Shown: piece by piece, positions 50,504-58,967 of the stretch
Layout of the letters: every line of letters starts with the position of its first letter
How positions within the stretch are numbered: the first letter of the stretch is position 1
Assembly: GCF_025630775.1 (NCBI RefSeq)
Contig: NZ_JAOSZE010000007.1
Coordinates: 124,001 to 188,000 of the forward strand
Length of the DNA: 64,000 nt
Direction: 5' to 3'
DNA from: Actinoplanes sp. KI2
GTDB taxonomy: Bacteria; Actinomycetota; Actinomycetes; Mycobacteriales; Micromonosporaceae
Made by a program: the position numbers and the translations under genes
Notes under the pieces: model-generated
Database searches by the model: none
What the model was told of the DNA's origin: nothing
Seen by the model: the letters and a program-made list of their open reading frames with translations, nothing else

Positions 50504-51502
50504 TCACGGGTTCATGTAGGAGTCCTTCGCCATCTTCTGGTACGCCGCGAGCGCCGAGGACGACGAGTTGATCTGCCAGTGGCGTTCCTTGTCGACGTCG
50601 AACCAGACGATCGCCTTGATCAGCGGGTAGGTGTTCTTCAGCGTCGGCACGATGTCGCTGATCCAGGTCGCCTTGCTGCCGCCGGCCTCGTCGGAGGCCA
50701 TCTCGGCGATGATGATCGGCTTGCCCTTGGCGGCCAGCTGCGGGTACATGTCGGCGAAGACGTCGCGGAAGCTCTGCCAGTCGAAGTCCGGGTCGGAGGT
50801 GCCCCAGTTGTAGCCGTCGATTCCGGTCCAGTCGACGTACTGGTCGCCGGGGTAGTAGCTCATCGCCGGCGGGGAGCTCGGGTCGTCCTCGTTGTTGGGG
50901 CACCACGCCCAGACAACGTTGGTGGCGCCGCGAGCGACGAAGATGTCGTGGATGTGGCGCCAAGCGGCGATGTAGGTGGCGGGTTTGTGACCACCCCAGC
51001 CCTCGTCGCCGTTCATCTCGGCCGCGAAGTCGATGAAGAACTGCCGGCCCAGGGCCTTGGCGTCGTCGGCCCGCTGCTTCAGCATCGTGTCGTACTTGCC
51101 GTTGACGATGTTGTTGAAGTTGATGTTGTTGGGTTCGACGTTGACGAGCGGGATCCGGCCGTCGGCGAAGTCGGCGGCGTTGACCGACGATTTGATCCAG
51201 TCTTCGCTCTTGAAGTCGTAGTAGGTCAGGTGGACGGCCGGTTTGCGGCCGATCCGCTTGTCGGTCTGCGCGATCGTGCCGTTGCCGTAGTAGTGGCCGA
51301 GCAGCGCACCCTGGGCGGGCACCAGCGGCACGGTGCCGGAGATCTTGGGGGGTGCTGCCATGGGGGCGAGAGCGGTTGTCGAGGCGTACGCGTTGGCCTG
51401 GGTCAGGGTGACGGCGGTGGTCGCGGCCAGCAGTGTCGCCACCGCGGCGATTCGGGCGGCCCGGCGGGAACGGGCGGGCGTCGGTGCGGGATCGACGGTC
51501 AT
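50504..51502 (-). CDS. Secreted GH26-type beta-mannanase-like enzyme
   Basis: A 332-aa exported glycoside hydrolase. The signal peptide is about residues 1-40 (RSRRAARIAAVATLLAATTAV). The TIM barrel shows GH26 features: the acid/base Glu162 in FIDFAAEMNGDEGWGG, VVWAWCPNNED and the nucleophile Glu267 in IIIAEMASDE. GH26 enzymes cut beta-1,4-mannan or mixed-linkage glucan. The gene follows the histidine kinase gene by 24 bp on the same strand and has no obvious ribosome site, so it may depend on read-through from the two-component operon. Terminator 50468-50497 ends it. Confidence 0.87.
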   Translation of the reverse strand: MTVDPAPTPARSRRAARIAAVATLLAATTAVTLTQANAYASTTALAPMAAPPKISGTVPLVPAQGALLGHYYGNGTIAQTDKRIGRKPAVHLTYYDFKSEDWIKSSVNAADFADGRIPLVNVEPNNINFNNIVNGKYDTMLKQRADDAKALGRQFFIDFAAEMNGDEGWGGHKPATYIAAWRHIHDIFVARGATNVVWAWCPNNEDDPSSPPAMSYYPGDQYVDWTGIDGYNWGTSDPDFDWQSFRDVFADMYPQLAAKGKPIIIAEMASDEAGGSKATWISDIVPTLKNTYPLIKAIVWFDVDKERHWQINSSSSALAAYQKMAKDSYMNP

Positions 51503-51526
51503 GACATCAGCGTGGCAGCCGGACGA

Positions 51527-52771
51527 TTAGCGGACGATGAAGCGCGGCAGCACCAGCTCGACCAGGGCACCCGGCCCGGAGGCCGGCGCCACGTGCGCGC
51601 GGCCGCCGTGCAGCTCGGCCACCCACCGTACGATCGGAAGCCCGACGCCGATACCGCCCCGCCCGCCGGTGACCCGATCGCCGAAGATCGCTTCGCGATC
51701 GCCGGCGTCAATGCCCGGTCCCCGGTCGCGGACCGCGACCCGGCCCTCGGCGACCGTGACCTCCACGGTGGACGGTCCATCGGCCGCGATGCCGTGCCGC
51801 AGCGCATTCTCGACCAGGTTCCGCACCGCCTGCGCCAACAGGTCGGGGTCACCGAGCACGACCGTCGGCTCCGTCCGCATCGTGACCGGCGCACCTCGGG
51901 GCGGCAGGTCCTCCACGACCTGCTCGACCAACAGGTCCAGCCGCAGCGGGGTCATCTCCAGCGGCCGGGTTCCGCTGTCGATGCGCGCGCGGCTGAGCAG
52001 GCCGGTGACCAACCGGCCGAGGTGGTCGACCGTGCGCACGGCGTCCCGTGATGTCGTCCCGCCCTCCAGCATCAGCCGGAGCGTGGCCAGTGGCGTGCGA
52101 AGTTCGTGGGCCGCCTCGGCCAGGAACTGCTCCTGCTGGTCCAGCGTCCGCATCGCGGGTCGCATGCTCTTGCCGGACAACAGATGGCCGGCCGCGACCG
52201 AGACCAGCATCAGCACCGTGCCCCCGGCGACGAGCCAGAGGACCAGCTCGTCGTGGCTGCGTTGCTGCGGTGCGAGGTCGACCGCGACAAGCACGACGGC
52301 GCCGATCTCGTCGGCGTCCCACACCGGGGCGGTGGCCCAGCGCCGCTCACGGCCGTCGGGTCCGCTGATCGTCGTGACCACCGGCTCCTGCTCGCGTACC
52401 GTCGCCGCCCACAGGTCGTCGAGCCGGCTGACCGGCGGCAGGACGCCCTCCCGCTTCGGCCGCAGCCAGCGCGCCTGCGCGTCGCCGGTACCGATCCGCT
52501 GCAGGACCACGGTGACATCGGAGGCGGTGGCCAGCTCGTCCTCGGACAGCGGCTCCAGGTGCAGCACACCCTGGTCCATCCAGATGGCCCGGGACAACGC
52601 CTCCGCCCGTCCCCTGATCTCCGAGTCGAGCTCGCGGGCACCGGAGCGGGCGTCGATCGAGGCCGCGATCACCACCAGGGTGACCAGCGATACCACGCTG
52701 ACGGTCGCGTACAGCAGGGTCAGCCACCACCGTGTCCGCCGCAGCCGCGCCATGGCGGGGCGTTCCGCCAT
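51527..52771 (-). CDS. Two-component sensor histidine kinase
   Basis: A 414-aa membrane kinase. Two membrane helices (about 17-38 and 176-198) enclose an external sensor of about 135 residues (ELDSEIRGRAEAL, PPVSRLDDLW). The dimerisation/phospho-acceptor box is FLAEAAHELRTPLATLR with His222. The ATP-binding N box NLVENALRHG, the G1 box VRDRGPGID and a G-rich GGRGGIGVGLPIV are present. The ATG shares a base with the stop of the response regulator gene (TGATG). It is the partner of that regulator; a GH26 gene follows in line, which suggests sensing of a wall or plant polymer, as inference. Confidence 0.9.
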   Translation of the reverse strand: MAERPAMARLRRTRWWLTLLYATVSVVSLVTLVVIAASIDARSGARELDSEIRGRAEALSRAIWMDQGVLHLEPLSEDELATASDVTVVLQRIGTGDAQARWLRPKREGVLPPVSRLDDLWAATVREQEPVVTTISGPDGRERRWATAPVWDADEIGAVVLVAVDLAPQQRSHDELVLWLVAGGTVLMLVSVAAGHLLSGKSMRPAMRTLDQQEQFLAEAAHELRTPLATLRLMLEGGTTSRDAVRTVDHLGRLVTGLLSRARIDSGTRPLEMTPLRLDLLVEQVVEDLPPRGAPVTMRTEPTVVLGDPDLLAQAVRNLVENALRHGIAADGPSTVEVTVAEGRVAVRDRGPGIDAGDREAIFGDRVTGGRGGIGVGLPIVRWVAELHGGRAHVAPASGPGALVELVLPRFIVR

Positions 52772-53436
52772 CACGCGGTGTCGCGGATGCGGTAGCCCAC
52801 ACCCCGCAGCGACTCGATCACGTCGGGCGGTCCGAGCTTGCGGCGTAGCTGCCGGATGGCCACGTCGACCACGTTCGACGCCGGGTCGCTCATCTCGTCC
52901 CAGCATCGTTCCAGCAGATCGCCGCGGGTGACGGCCTCCCCGGCCCGCACCATCAGCGCCTCGAGCACGGCGAACTCCTTGGCGGTCAGCGTGAGCAGGA
53001 CCCCGGCTCGCCGGACTCGATGGCTCGGCACGTCGAGGGTCAGGTCGCCGACCGTGAGCTCGGGGAGCCGCGGATGCTGATCCCGCCGGCACAGCGCCCG
53101 CGTACGCGCCACCAACTCGGCCATGGCGAACGGCTTGACCAGGTAGTCGTCCGCACCGTGCTCGAAACCGGAGATCCGGTGGTCGACAGTGGCCAGCGCG
53201 GTCAGCACCAGCACCGGCACGGTCCGGCCGGCCCGGCGCCAGATTTTGATCAGCGTCAGCGCGTCGCCGTCGGGCAGCACACGGTCGGCGATCACGCAGT
53301 CGTAGGCGTTGACGGACATCTTGAGGTCGGCCTCCGCCCGGTGCCGCGCGTGGTCGACCGCGAACCCGAGGGTGCGCAGGCGTGCGCTGATGGCCGGACC
53401 GAGCTCGTGATCGTCCTCCACTACCAGCAGCCGCAT
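52771..53436 (-). CDS. OmpR-family response regulator
   Basis: A 221-aa regulator. The receiver domain has acidic residues in VVEDDHELG and phospho-acceptor Asp51 in CVIADRVLPDGD, Thr/Ala switch (VLTALA) and Lys in LVKPFAMAEL. The C-terminal winged helix is complete (LTLTAKEFAVLEALM, VDVAIRQLRRKLG, IESLRGVGYRI). The upstream TACACT at 53450-53445 ends 8 bases before the ATG, so it is probably leaderless; a second TACACT is 15 bp further out. It is the first gene of the regulator-kinase-GH26 series. Confidence 0.92.
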   Translation of the reverse strand: MRLLVVEDDHELGPAISARLRTLGFAVDHARHRAEADLKMSVNAYDCVIADRVLPDGDALTLIKIWRRAGRTVPVLVLTALATVDHRISGFEHGADDYLVKPFAMAELVARTRALCRRDQHPRLPELTVGDLTLDVPSHRVRRAGVLLTLTAKEFAVLEALMVRAGEAVTRGDLLERCWDEMSDPASNVVDVAIRQLRRKLGPPDVIESLRGVGYRIRDTA

Positions 53437-53594
53437 GGCGGACGAGTGTAGGGGACGCAGTGTAACCCGTCGCCGTATCCAGGAAGGCGACAGTCAGCTC
53501 GCGGACGCTGCCGATCCATTGACGAGGGGACTATCCATGACGGTGCGAGGCGGCCCGAGACCCGCGGTGAGCGTTGCCCGGCCGGACGCCGCCC

Positions 53595-53615
53595 GGTCCA
53601 ACCGGCTGTTGGACC
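53595..53615. terminator. Hairpin after the secreted-protein gene
   Basis: Perfect 8-bp arms GGTCCAAC/GTTGGACC with a 5-nt loop, 22 bp past the stop of the minus-strand gene at 53638. It separates that gene from the two-component operon. Confidence 0.7.
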
Positions 53616-53637
53616 AGGCGGGTGCGGTGGGTACCGG

Positions 53638-54372
53638 TCAGGTGGTCAGTACGGGGAGTTCGTTCTGCGCGACCGCCCGGCTGGTGTTGCTGGTAGCCGA
53701 GTTCTCCGACGTGGCCCTCTTCTTGGCCACGCCTTCGTTGCCGTTGTACGCGAAGCAGTCCCAGACCAGGACATGCGGTGTGCCCGGTTCACCACCGTTG
53801 AGGTCTTCCTGATGGCAGGCGGGCAGGAGCGCGGTGATGAGCGTGTTCTCCCCGGCGACCAGGACCGAGGTCAGGCCCGGCGTGGTGAGCCCGGCCTTGA
53901 TACGGGCCATGAGCGCCAGCGGGCCCACGGTGTTCATCGCGAAGCCGAGTTGGTCGGCGGCGGACTTGTCCGTGACGACGTTGAGCAGGCTGTTCGCCTG
54001 GGTCACGCAGGCGGTGGTGGCGAGCGCGAAGGCCTGGAGGTTGTCCGACGACAGCGCGTTGATGTCGGCGAAGTTGACGACGGCGCTGTCGGCGCAGGCC
54101 TTCACGTCCGCGGCGGCAACCAGGTCGATCTGACTGGTGATGGCGTTCTGCGCGCTCTGGATGGCCGTCGTGATCTGCTGGATCGCCTGTTGCAGCGTGG
54201 GACCACCGCCGCCGCCCGAGGTGAACCCCTTGTACACGGAGTAGATCTGTTGAATGACCTTGATGACGGTGAGCGGGTCGACCGCGGCACTGGCCGGCTG
54301 CGCCGTGATCGGCAGCGCGACGCCGACGGCCAGCATCGCGGAGATGCCGATGCGGATGAGTCTGCGTTTCAT
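53638..54372 (-). CDS. Secreted protein of unknown function
   Basis: A 244-aa exported protein that I do not recognise. A signal peptide covers about 1-29 (LIRIGISAMLAVGVALPITA, ending PASA). The mature part is largely helical and amphipathic (LQQAIQQITTAIQSAQNAITSQIDL), with a short glycine run (SGGGGG) and four cysteines after residue 110 that could pair. ATG 54372 has GAAGGGGG at good spacing. It is divergent from a truncated SARP gene across 177 bp, so the two may be functionally linked. Confidence 0.78.
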   Translation of the reverse strand: MKRRLIRIGISAMLAVGVALPITAQPASAAVDPLTVIKVIQQIYSVYKGFTSGGGGGPTLQQAIQQITTAIQSAQNAITSQIDLVAAADVKACADSAVVNFADINALSSDNLQAFALATTACVTQANSLLNVVTDKSAADQLGFAMNTVGPLALMARIKAGLTTPGLTSVLVAGENTLITALLPACHQEDLNGGEPGTPHVLVWDCFAYNGNEGVAKKRATSENSATSNTSRAVAQNELPVLTT

Positions 54373-54549
54373 CTGGCCCCCTTCGGGAGGTGATCGATGC
54401 CGGCGCGCGCTGACGATCCGGGATCCGGTCCGCGTCCGGGCATGGACCATGCTGGTGCGCCGCGATTTAGCAATTCCTTGGCACGCCTTGAGTTCGCAGG
54501 CCAGACGTCGAGTGTGGCGGTGGACCGAGCTTCGATCGTGGGGGACGTG

Positions 54550-56115
54550 ATGGAGTTTCGACTGCTTGGACCGGTGGAGGTGTACGGGCCCATGGGTCCG
54601 GTCGAGGTGGGCTCGGCCCGGCAGCGCAGTGTGCTGGCGGTGCTGCTGCTCGACGCGAACCGCGGCGTGTCCACGGACCAGATCGTCGGGCGGGTCTGGG
54701 GCGACCGGCGGCTGCCCGACCGGCCGCGCAACGCCGTGCAGACCTATGTGTCGCTGCTGCGGCGCGCGTTGGCCGGCGTCGAGCGGGTGGCCCTGGCACG
54801 GCAGCCGAACGGGTACGTGTTGCGGGTGGATGAGCGGCGGGTGGACGTACACACCTTCCGCGCGCTTGTCGCGCAGGCCCGCGACACGGACGACAGTGAC
54901 CGGGCGGTGCTGCTGTTCACCCGCGCTCTGGCGTTGTGGCGCGGGGAGGCGTTCGACGTCCTGGACACGCCGTGGCTGTCCACCGTCCGGGCCGTACTCG
55001 ACCGGGAACGGCTGGCGGCCGAGCGCGAGCTGGTCGACCTCCAGCTCCGCAAGGGCCGCCACGGCGCGCTGCTGGCCCAGCTGTCCGAGCGGGCCGACGA
55101 GTACCCGCTGGACGAGCGCCTCGCCGGCCAGCTCATGCTGGCCCTGGTACGCAGCGGTCGCCAGGCCGAGGCGCTACGGCACTACCAGCGGGTACGGCGG
55201 CTGCTCGCCGACGAGCTCGGTACCGATCCCGGCCCCGCGCTGCGGCGGTTGCACCACCAGATCCTCACCGACGATCCGGCGCTCGCCGTTGTCGCCGACG
55301 TGCCCGACCGGCCGGTACGGGTGGCACCGGCGCGGGTGGCGCCGCGGCAACTGCCGCCCGCACCGCGGCTGTTCACCGGCCGGGCCCGGGAACTCGCGTT
55401 CATCAGTGACGTCGTCGAAGCCGGCGACGAGGAGCAGGACACCGCGACGGTGCTGGCGATCATCGGCACCGGCGGTATCGGCAAGACCTGGCTGGCACTG
55501 CACTGGGCGCACCGCAACCGGGACCTGTTCCCGGACGGGCAGCTCTACGTCAATCTCAGGGGCTTCGACCCGTCCGAGCGGCCGTTGGGTCCGTCCACTG
55601 TGCTCCGCGGGTTCCTGTTCGCCCTCGGCATCGACCCCGCCGCGGTACCCCTCGACACCGACGCGCGGGCCGGGCTGTACCGCAGCCTCGTCGCGGACCG
55701 GCGGATGCTGGTCGTGCTCGACAACGCCCGCGACGCCGCCCAGGTCGCGCCGCTGCTGCCGGGCAGCCGCAGCTGCCGGGTCCTGGTGACCAGCCGCCGG
55801 AACCTCACCGGTCTGATCACCGCGTACGGGGCGCGCCCGCTGGTGCTGGACATGTTCTCCGACGATGAGAGCCTGGAGCTGCTGACCCGCCACCTCGGTG
55901 GTGCCCGGGCGGCCGCGGAACCGCATGCGCTGGCCGACATCCGGCTGCAGTGTGCAGGCCTGCCGCTCGCGATCAGCGTCGTGGCCGCCCGGGCCGTGAC
56001 GCACCCGGACTTCCGCCTTTCCGTCATCGCGGACGAGTTGCGGGACGCCTCGACCCGGCTGACGCACTTGCCCGATCAGGTCGGGGGCACACGCCACACG
56101 GCGACGTCACCATAG
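54550..56115 (+). CDS. SARP-family regulator, truncated within the NB-ARC domain
   Basis: A 521-aa AfsR-like protein. It has the winged helix (MEFRLLGPVEVYG, RQRSVLAVLLLDANRG), the BTAD domain (about 95-240) and an NB-ARC start with P-loop IIGTGGIGKTWLALHW and LVVLDNARDAAQVAPLLPG. The sequence stops soon after LSVIADELRDASTRL, where relatives go on for hundreds of residues (end of NB-ARC, then TPRs). Its last 40 bp run into the convergent membrane-protein gene, so the end looks like a deletion junction. It may be an inactive remnant or a short constitutive activator. ATG 54550 has GGGGGA upstream. Confidence 0.82.
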   Translation: MEFRLLGPVEVYGPMGPVEVGSARQRSVLAVLLLDANRGVSTDQIVGRVWGDRRLPDRPRNAVQTYVSLLRRALAGVERVALARQPNGYVLRVDERRVDVHTFRALVAQARDTDDSDRAVLLFTRALALWRGEAFDVLDTPWLSTVRAVLDRERLAAERELVDLQLRKGRHGALLAQLSERADEYPLDERLAGQLMLALVRSGRQAEALRHYQRVRRLLADELGTDPGPALRRLHHQILTDDPALAVVADVPDRPVRVAPARVAPRQLPPAPRLFTGRARELAFISDVVEAGDEEQDTATVLAIIGTGGIGKTWLALHWAHRNRDLFPDGQLYVNLRGFDPSERPLGPSTVLRGFLFALGIDPAAVPLDTDARAGLYRSLVADRRMLVVLDNARDAAQVAPLLPGSRSCRVLVTSRRNLTGLITAYGARPLVLDMFSDDESLELLTRHLGGARAAAEPHALADIRLQCAGLPLAISVVAARAVTHPDFRLSVIADELRDASTRLTHLPDQVGGTRHTATSP

Positions 56116-57809
56116 CTCTCGGGGGTGCCGAGCACATAGGCCAGCACCCGGCGTACGGCAGCCTGATGCGGCATGTCCGGCAGCAGGACGACCACCCCGG
56201 CATGCCAGTAGCGCAGATCGGCCAGCACCGCCTGGCGGAGGTCGACGCTGGCCGGCGGCACCGTCCCGGTGAGGCGCAGCTGGTCGAGGACGGTGACCGT
56301 GAAGCGCGGCGGTGACGACCACGAGCCCCGGTCGTCCGCGGGCGGGTTCTGCGGGCCGACGAAGTAGCCGCGCGGCATCGGGAACGCGAAGGTGTTCAGC
56401 GCCGCGATGCGCATGGCCGTCCGGCCGGTGCGCATGTTCGGCAGGGGCACGATCACCACGGTCTGGTCACCGTGCACATAGGACCGCCAGGTGCCGTCGG
56501 CGAAGAACGCCGGCATCGGCGTGGCCGGTGAGGTCAGCAGCGGCTTCGGGAAGAGCGGCACGAACGCCAACGCGATCCCGATCCAGTACGGCACCCGGGC
56601 GAACCATCGGAAGCCGTGCGCCCGGTCGGCGGCCAGCGCCATCAGCACGCCGGCGATCGTGGTGCTCGCCAGCGCGTATCGGGGCGTGGTCACCAGGTCG
56701 AGCAGCGGGACGCGGGTGACGAAGCCGAGCGGCGAGCCGGCGGCGGTGGTCGTGGAACTGTCGAGGCGGAACCGGGTGCCGAACGACAGGACCAGCATGA
56801 CGAGGCCGGCCAGGGCGGTGGCGCGGGCGGCCGCCGACCGCCACAGCACCGCGATCGACACCAGGATCATGAGGCAGGCGCCCGGGCCCCAGAAGACGCT
56901 CTCCTCGGTGACGCTGCCGGCGCCCAGCTCCCATGCCCGGGCGGCGCTGCCGGCGATGGCGCTGCGGGGGAACGCGGCGACCGAGCGCAGCGTGGTGGCG
57001 GCCGTGCCGACCGGGAAGGGCAGCCCGGTGTAGTGACCCGGCCCGCGGAACTGCTGGTAGAGCGGGTAGGCCAGGAGCAGGCCGGCAACCAGCACCGCGA
57101 CCGCCAGGCCGGCCAGGAACCGGGGGCCGGCCTCGAGGGTCTCCCGCCATCGCATGGCCGCGTACGAGACCGCGATCAGCGCCATCGTGATCGCCAGCAG
57201 CAGCAGGACCTCCTCGCCGACGAAGGCCTGCAGCGCGATCAGCACGCCGAGGGCCAACCCGCGACGCAGGACCCGGCCCGGCTCGCGCAGCCGGATCACC
57301 TGCCAGACGATGAACGGGACCACGAACCCGCTGGCCAGGTTGGGCTGGCCGTTGGCGTGGGCGAGGTAGCCGGGGGCGAAGCCGGTCCAGAGCCCGCCGA
57401 TCCAGGCGGCCGGTCCGCTGCCGAGCAGGTGCCGCCGCAGCACCCACCACCAGGCGGTCGCCGTGCCGGCCAGGGCGCCGGTGGCCATCAGCGCCACGGC
57501 GACGGCCGGCCCGAAGGCGTGGGTGAACGGGGCGAGCGGGAGGCTGATCGCCAGCACCGAGGTGTTGGCCATCATGTTCACACCGGTCGGGACGTTGAGC
57601 CGGGTGAAGTAGAACGGCGACTCGCCGTGGTAGACCACCCGCTCGCCGTGCGCCATCATCGCCAGGAAGAACCCGTGGTCGTCGGGGTTGTAGAGCACCT
57701 GCCCGGCGGGGGCGGCCCACAGGTCGCGCATGACCCAGGCGGCCAGCAGCAGATAGCTCAGCACGGCGGCGACGTCACCTACCGCCCGGCGCGCGGATGC
57801 GGCAGGCAT
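56076..57809 (-). CDS. Polytopic membrane protein, glycosyltransferase-like
   Basis: A 577-aa protein with about 11-12 membrane helices and a long C-terminal part of about 150 residues. The first external loop contains YNPDDHGFFLAMM with an Asp pair and VVYHGESPFYF, in the position used for catalysis by C-type membrane glycosyltransferases (lipid-linked sugar donors). TTPRYALAS and VIVPLPN also fit that group. The donor, acceptor and product are unknown. GGGGG lies before ATG 57809. The gene converges with the truncated SARP gene, overlapping it by 40 bp. Confidence 0.78.
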   Translation of the reverse strand: MPAASARRAVGDVAAVLSYLLLAAWVMRDLWAAPAGQVLYNPDDHGFFLAMMAHGERVVYHGESPFYFTRLNVPTGVNMMANTSVLAISLPLAPFTHAFGPAVAVALMATGALAGTATAWWWVLRRHLLGSGPAAWIGGLWTGFAPGYLAHANGQPNLASGFVVPFIVWQVIRLREPGRVLRRGLALGVLIALQAFVGEEVLLLLAITMALIAVSYAAMRWRETLEAGPRFLAGLAVAVLVAGLLLAYPLYQQFRGPGHYTGLPFPVGTAATTLRSVAAFPRSAIAGSAARAWELGAGSVTEESVFWGPGACLMILVSIAVLWRSAAARATALAGLVMLVLSFGTRFRLDSSTTTAAGSPLGFVTRVPLLDLVTTPRYALASTTIAGVLMALAADRAHGFRWFARVPYWIGIALAFVPLFPKPLLTSPATPMPAFFADGTWRSYVHGDQTVVIVPLPNMRTGRTAMRIAALNTFAFPMPRGYFVGPQNPPADDRGSWSSPPRFTVTVLDQLRLTGTVPPASVDLRQAVLADLRYWHAGVVVLLPDMPHQAAVRRVLAYVLGTPESYGDVAVWRVPPT

Positions 57810-57846
57810 GCCCCCATCATTGCTCAGCCTCCACCGGCTCGATGGT

Positions 57847-57866
57847 CGAAGCTCCGCGGAGCTTCG
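57847..57866. promoter_or_regulatory. Perfect 20-bp palindrome in a divergent promoter region
   Basis: Arms of 10 bases (CGAAGCTCCG and its complement) with no spacer, between the membrane-protein gene (minus) and the AraC gene (plus). Because both genes lead away from it, an operator is more likely than a terminator. The rest of the 155-bp gap shows TACGTT as a -10 for the AraC gene. Confidence 0.6.
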
Positions 57867-57964
57867 GGTCGCGTAGCAGCGCGATCCGGCACGAGACTTC
57901 TCCGGGTACGCCACCCGGGCCGCGGCCGCCGGAGCCTGGGGCTGACGACGGGTACGTTGGGCGC

Positions 57965-58942
57965 ATGGACGCCCTGAGCGGCCTGCTCGACGGACCACGC
58001 GCCCGAGGGGCCTTTCTGCTGCGCTCGATCCTGGATCCGCCGTGGTCGCTGCGGATCCAGGACGGGTCGCCGCTGTCGCTGATCACCCTGTTGCGCGGCG
58101 AGGCGTGGATCGTGCGCGAGGACGCCGGCTCCGCTCACATCGGGGCCGGCGACGTCGCGGTCGTCAACGGCACCCAGCCGTACGTCCTCGCCGACAGCCC
58201 TGGCACCGCGCCGCAGATCATCATCCATCCCGGACAGCGCTGCGAGTCGGTGGACGGCACCGAGATGACGATGACCGGCCAGGGCGTCCGCACCTGGGGC
58301 GCCGCCCCGGACGGCGGCACCGTGATGATCAGTGGCACCTACCAGATGCAGAGCGAGGTAAGCCGCCGCCTGCTCGATGCGTTGCCCGGCGTGCTGATCC
58401 GCCCCGCCGCTTCGGGCGACAAGGCGTTGATAGACCTTCTCGTACGCGAGATGGGCGGCACCGAGCCCGCTCAGGATCTCGTCCTCGACCGGCTGCTCGA
58501 CCTGGTGCTCGTCTCCGTGCTGCGCTCCTGGCTGGCCACCCCGTCGCAGGATCCTCCCGGCTGGCACCATGCTCAAGGCGACCCCGTGGTGGGGACCGCA
58601 TTGCGCCTGATCCACGACGACCCGGCGTACGGCTGGACCGTGGCCGCTCTCGCCACCCGCGCGGGCGTCTCCCGCGCCTCCCTCGCGCGCCGGTTCGCCG
58701 AGGTCGTCGGCGAGCCGCCGATGGCCTACCTGACCGGCTGGCGGCTCACCCTCGCCGCCGACCTGTTGCGCCAGAGCGAGGCGACGCTCGAGGCGGTCGC
58801 CCACCGCGTCGGCTACGGCAGCGCGTTCGCCCTCAGCACCGCCTTCAAACGCGAGCGCGGCGTCAGCCCGCAGGAATACCGCCGCCGACCCGCCATCGCC
58901 CCACGTCCAGCCGTCTTGGCCGGCGTGGTGCGACTCGGATGA
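57965..58942 (+). CDS. AraC-family regulator with cupin sensor domain
   Basis: A 325-aa regulator. Residues about 5-190 form the AraC-binding cupin-type domain seen in many actinobacterial regulators (LLDGPRARGAFLLRSILDPPWSLRI, GDVAVVNGTQPYVLAD). The C-terminal double helix-turn-helix (about 220-320) shows WTVAALATRAGVSRASLARRFAEVVG and VGYGSAFALSTAFKRERGVSPQEYR. ATG 57965 follows TACGTT by 6 bases, so it is probably leaderless. Targets may be itself or the membrane protein gene next to it. It converges on the XRE gene after 25 bp. Confidence 0.88.
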   Translation: MDALSGLLDGPRARGAFLLRSILDPPWSLRIQDGSPLSLITLLRGEAWIVREDAGSAHIGAGDVAVVNGTQPYVLADSPGTAPQIIIHPGQRCESVDGTEMTMTGQGVRTWGAAPDGGTVMISGTYQMQSEVSRRLLDALPGVLIRPAASGDKALIDLLVREMGGTEPAQDLVLDRLLDLVLVSVLRSWLATPSQDPPGWHHAQGDPVVGTALRLIHDDPAYGWTVAALATRAGVSRASLARRFAEVVGEPPMAYLTGWRLTLAADLLRQSEATLEAVAHRVGYGSAFALSTAFKRERGVSPQEYRRRPAIAPRPAVLAGVVRLG

Positions 58943-58967
58943 CCGCTCGGATACTCCGGACCGGCGG

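Noticed and set aside
53536..53812. A plus-strand ATG with GAGGGGAC upstream opening about 90 codons
   Set aside because: Most of it is antisense to the secreted-protein gene at 53638 and it crosses that gene's terminator hairpin; the product has no recognisable feature.
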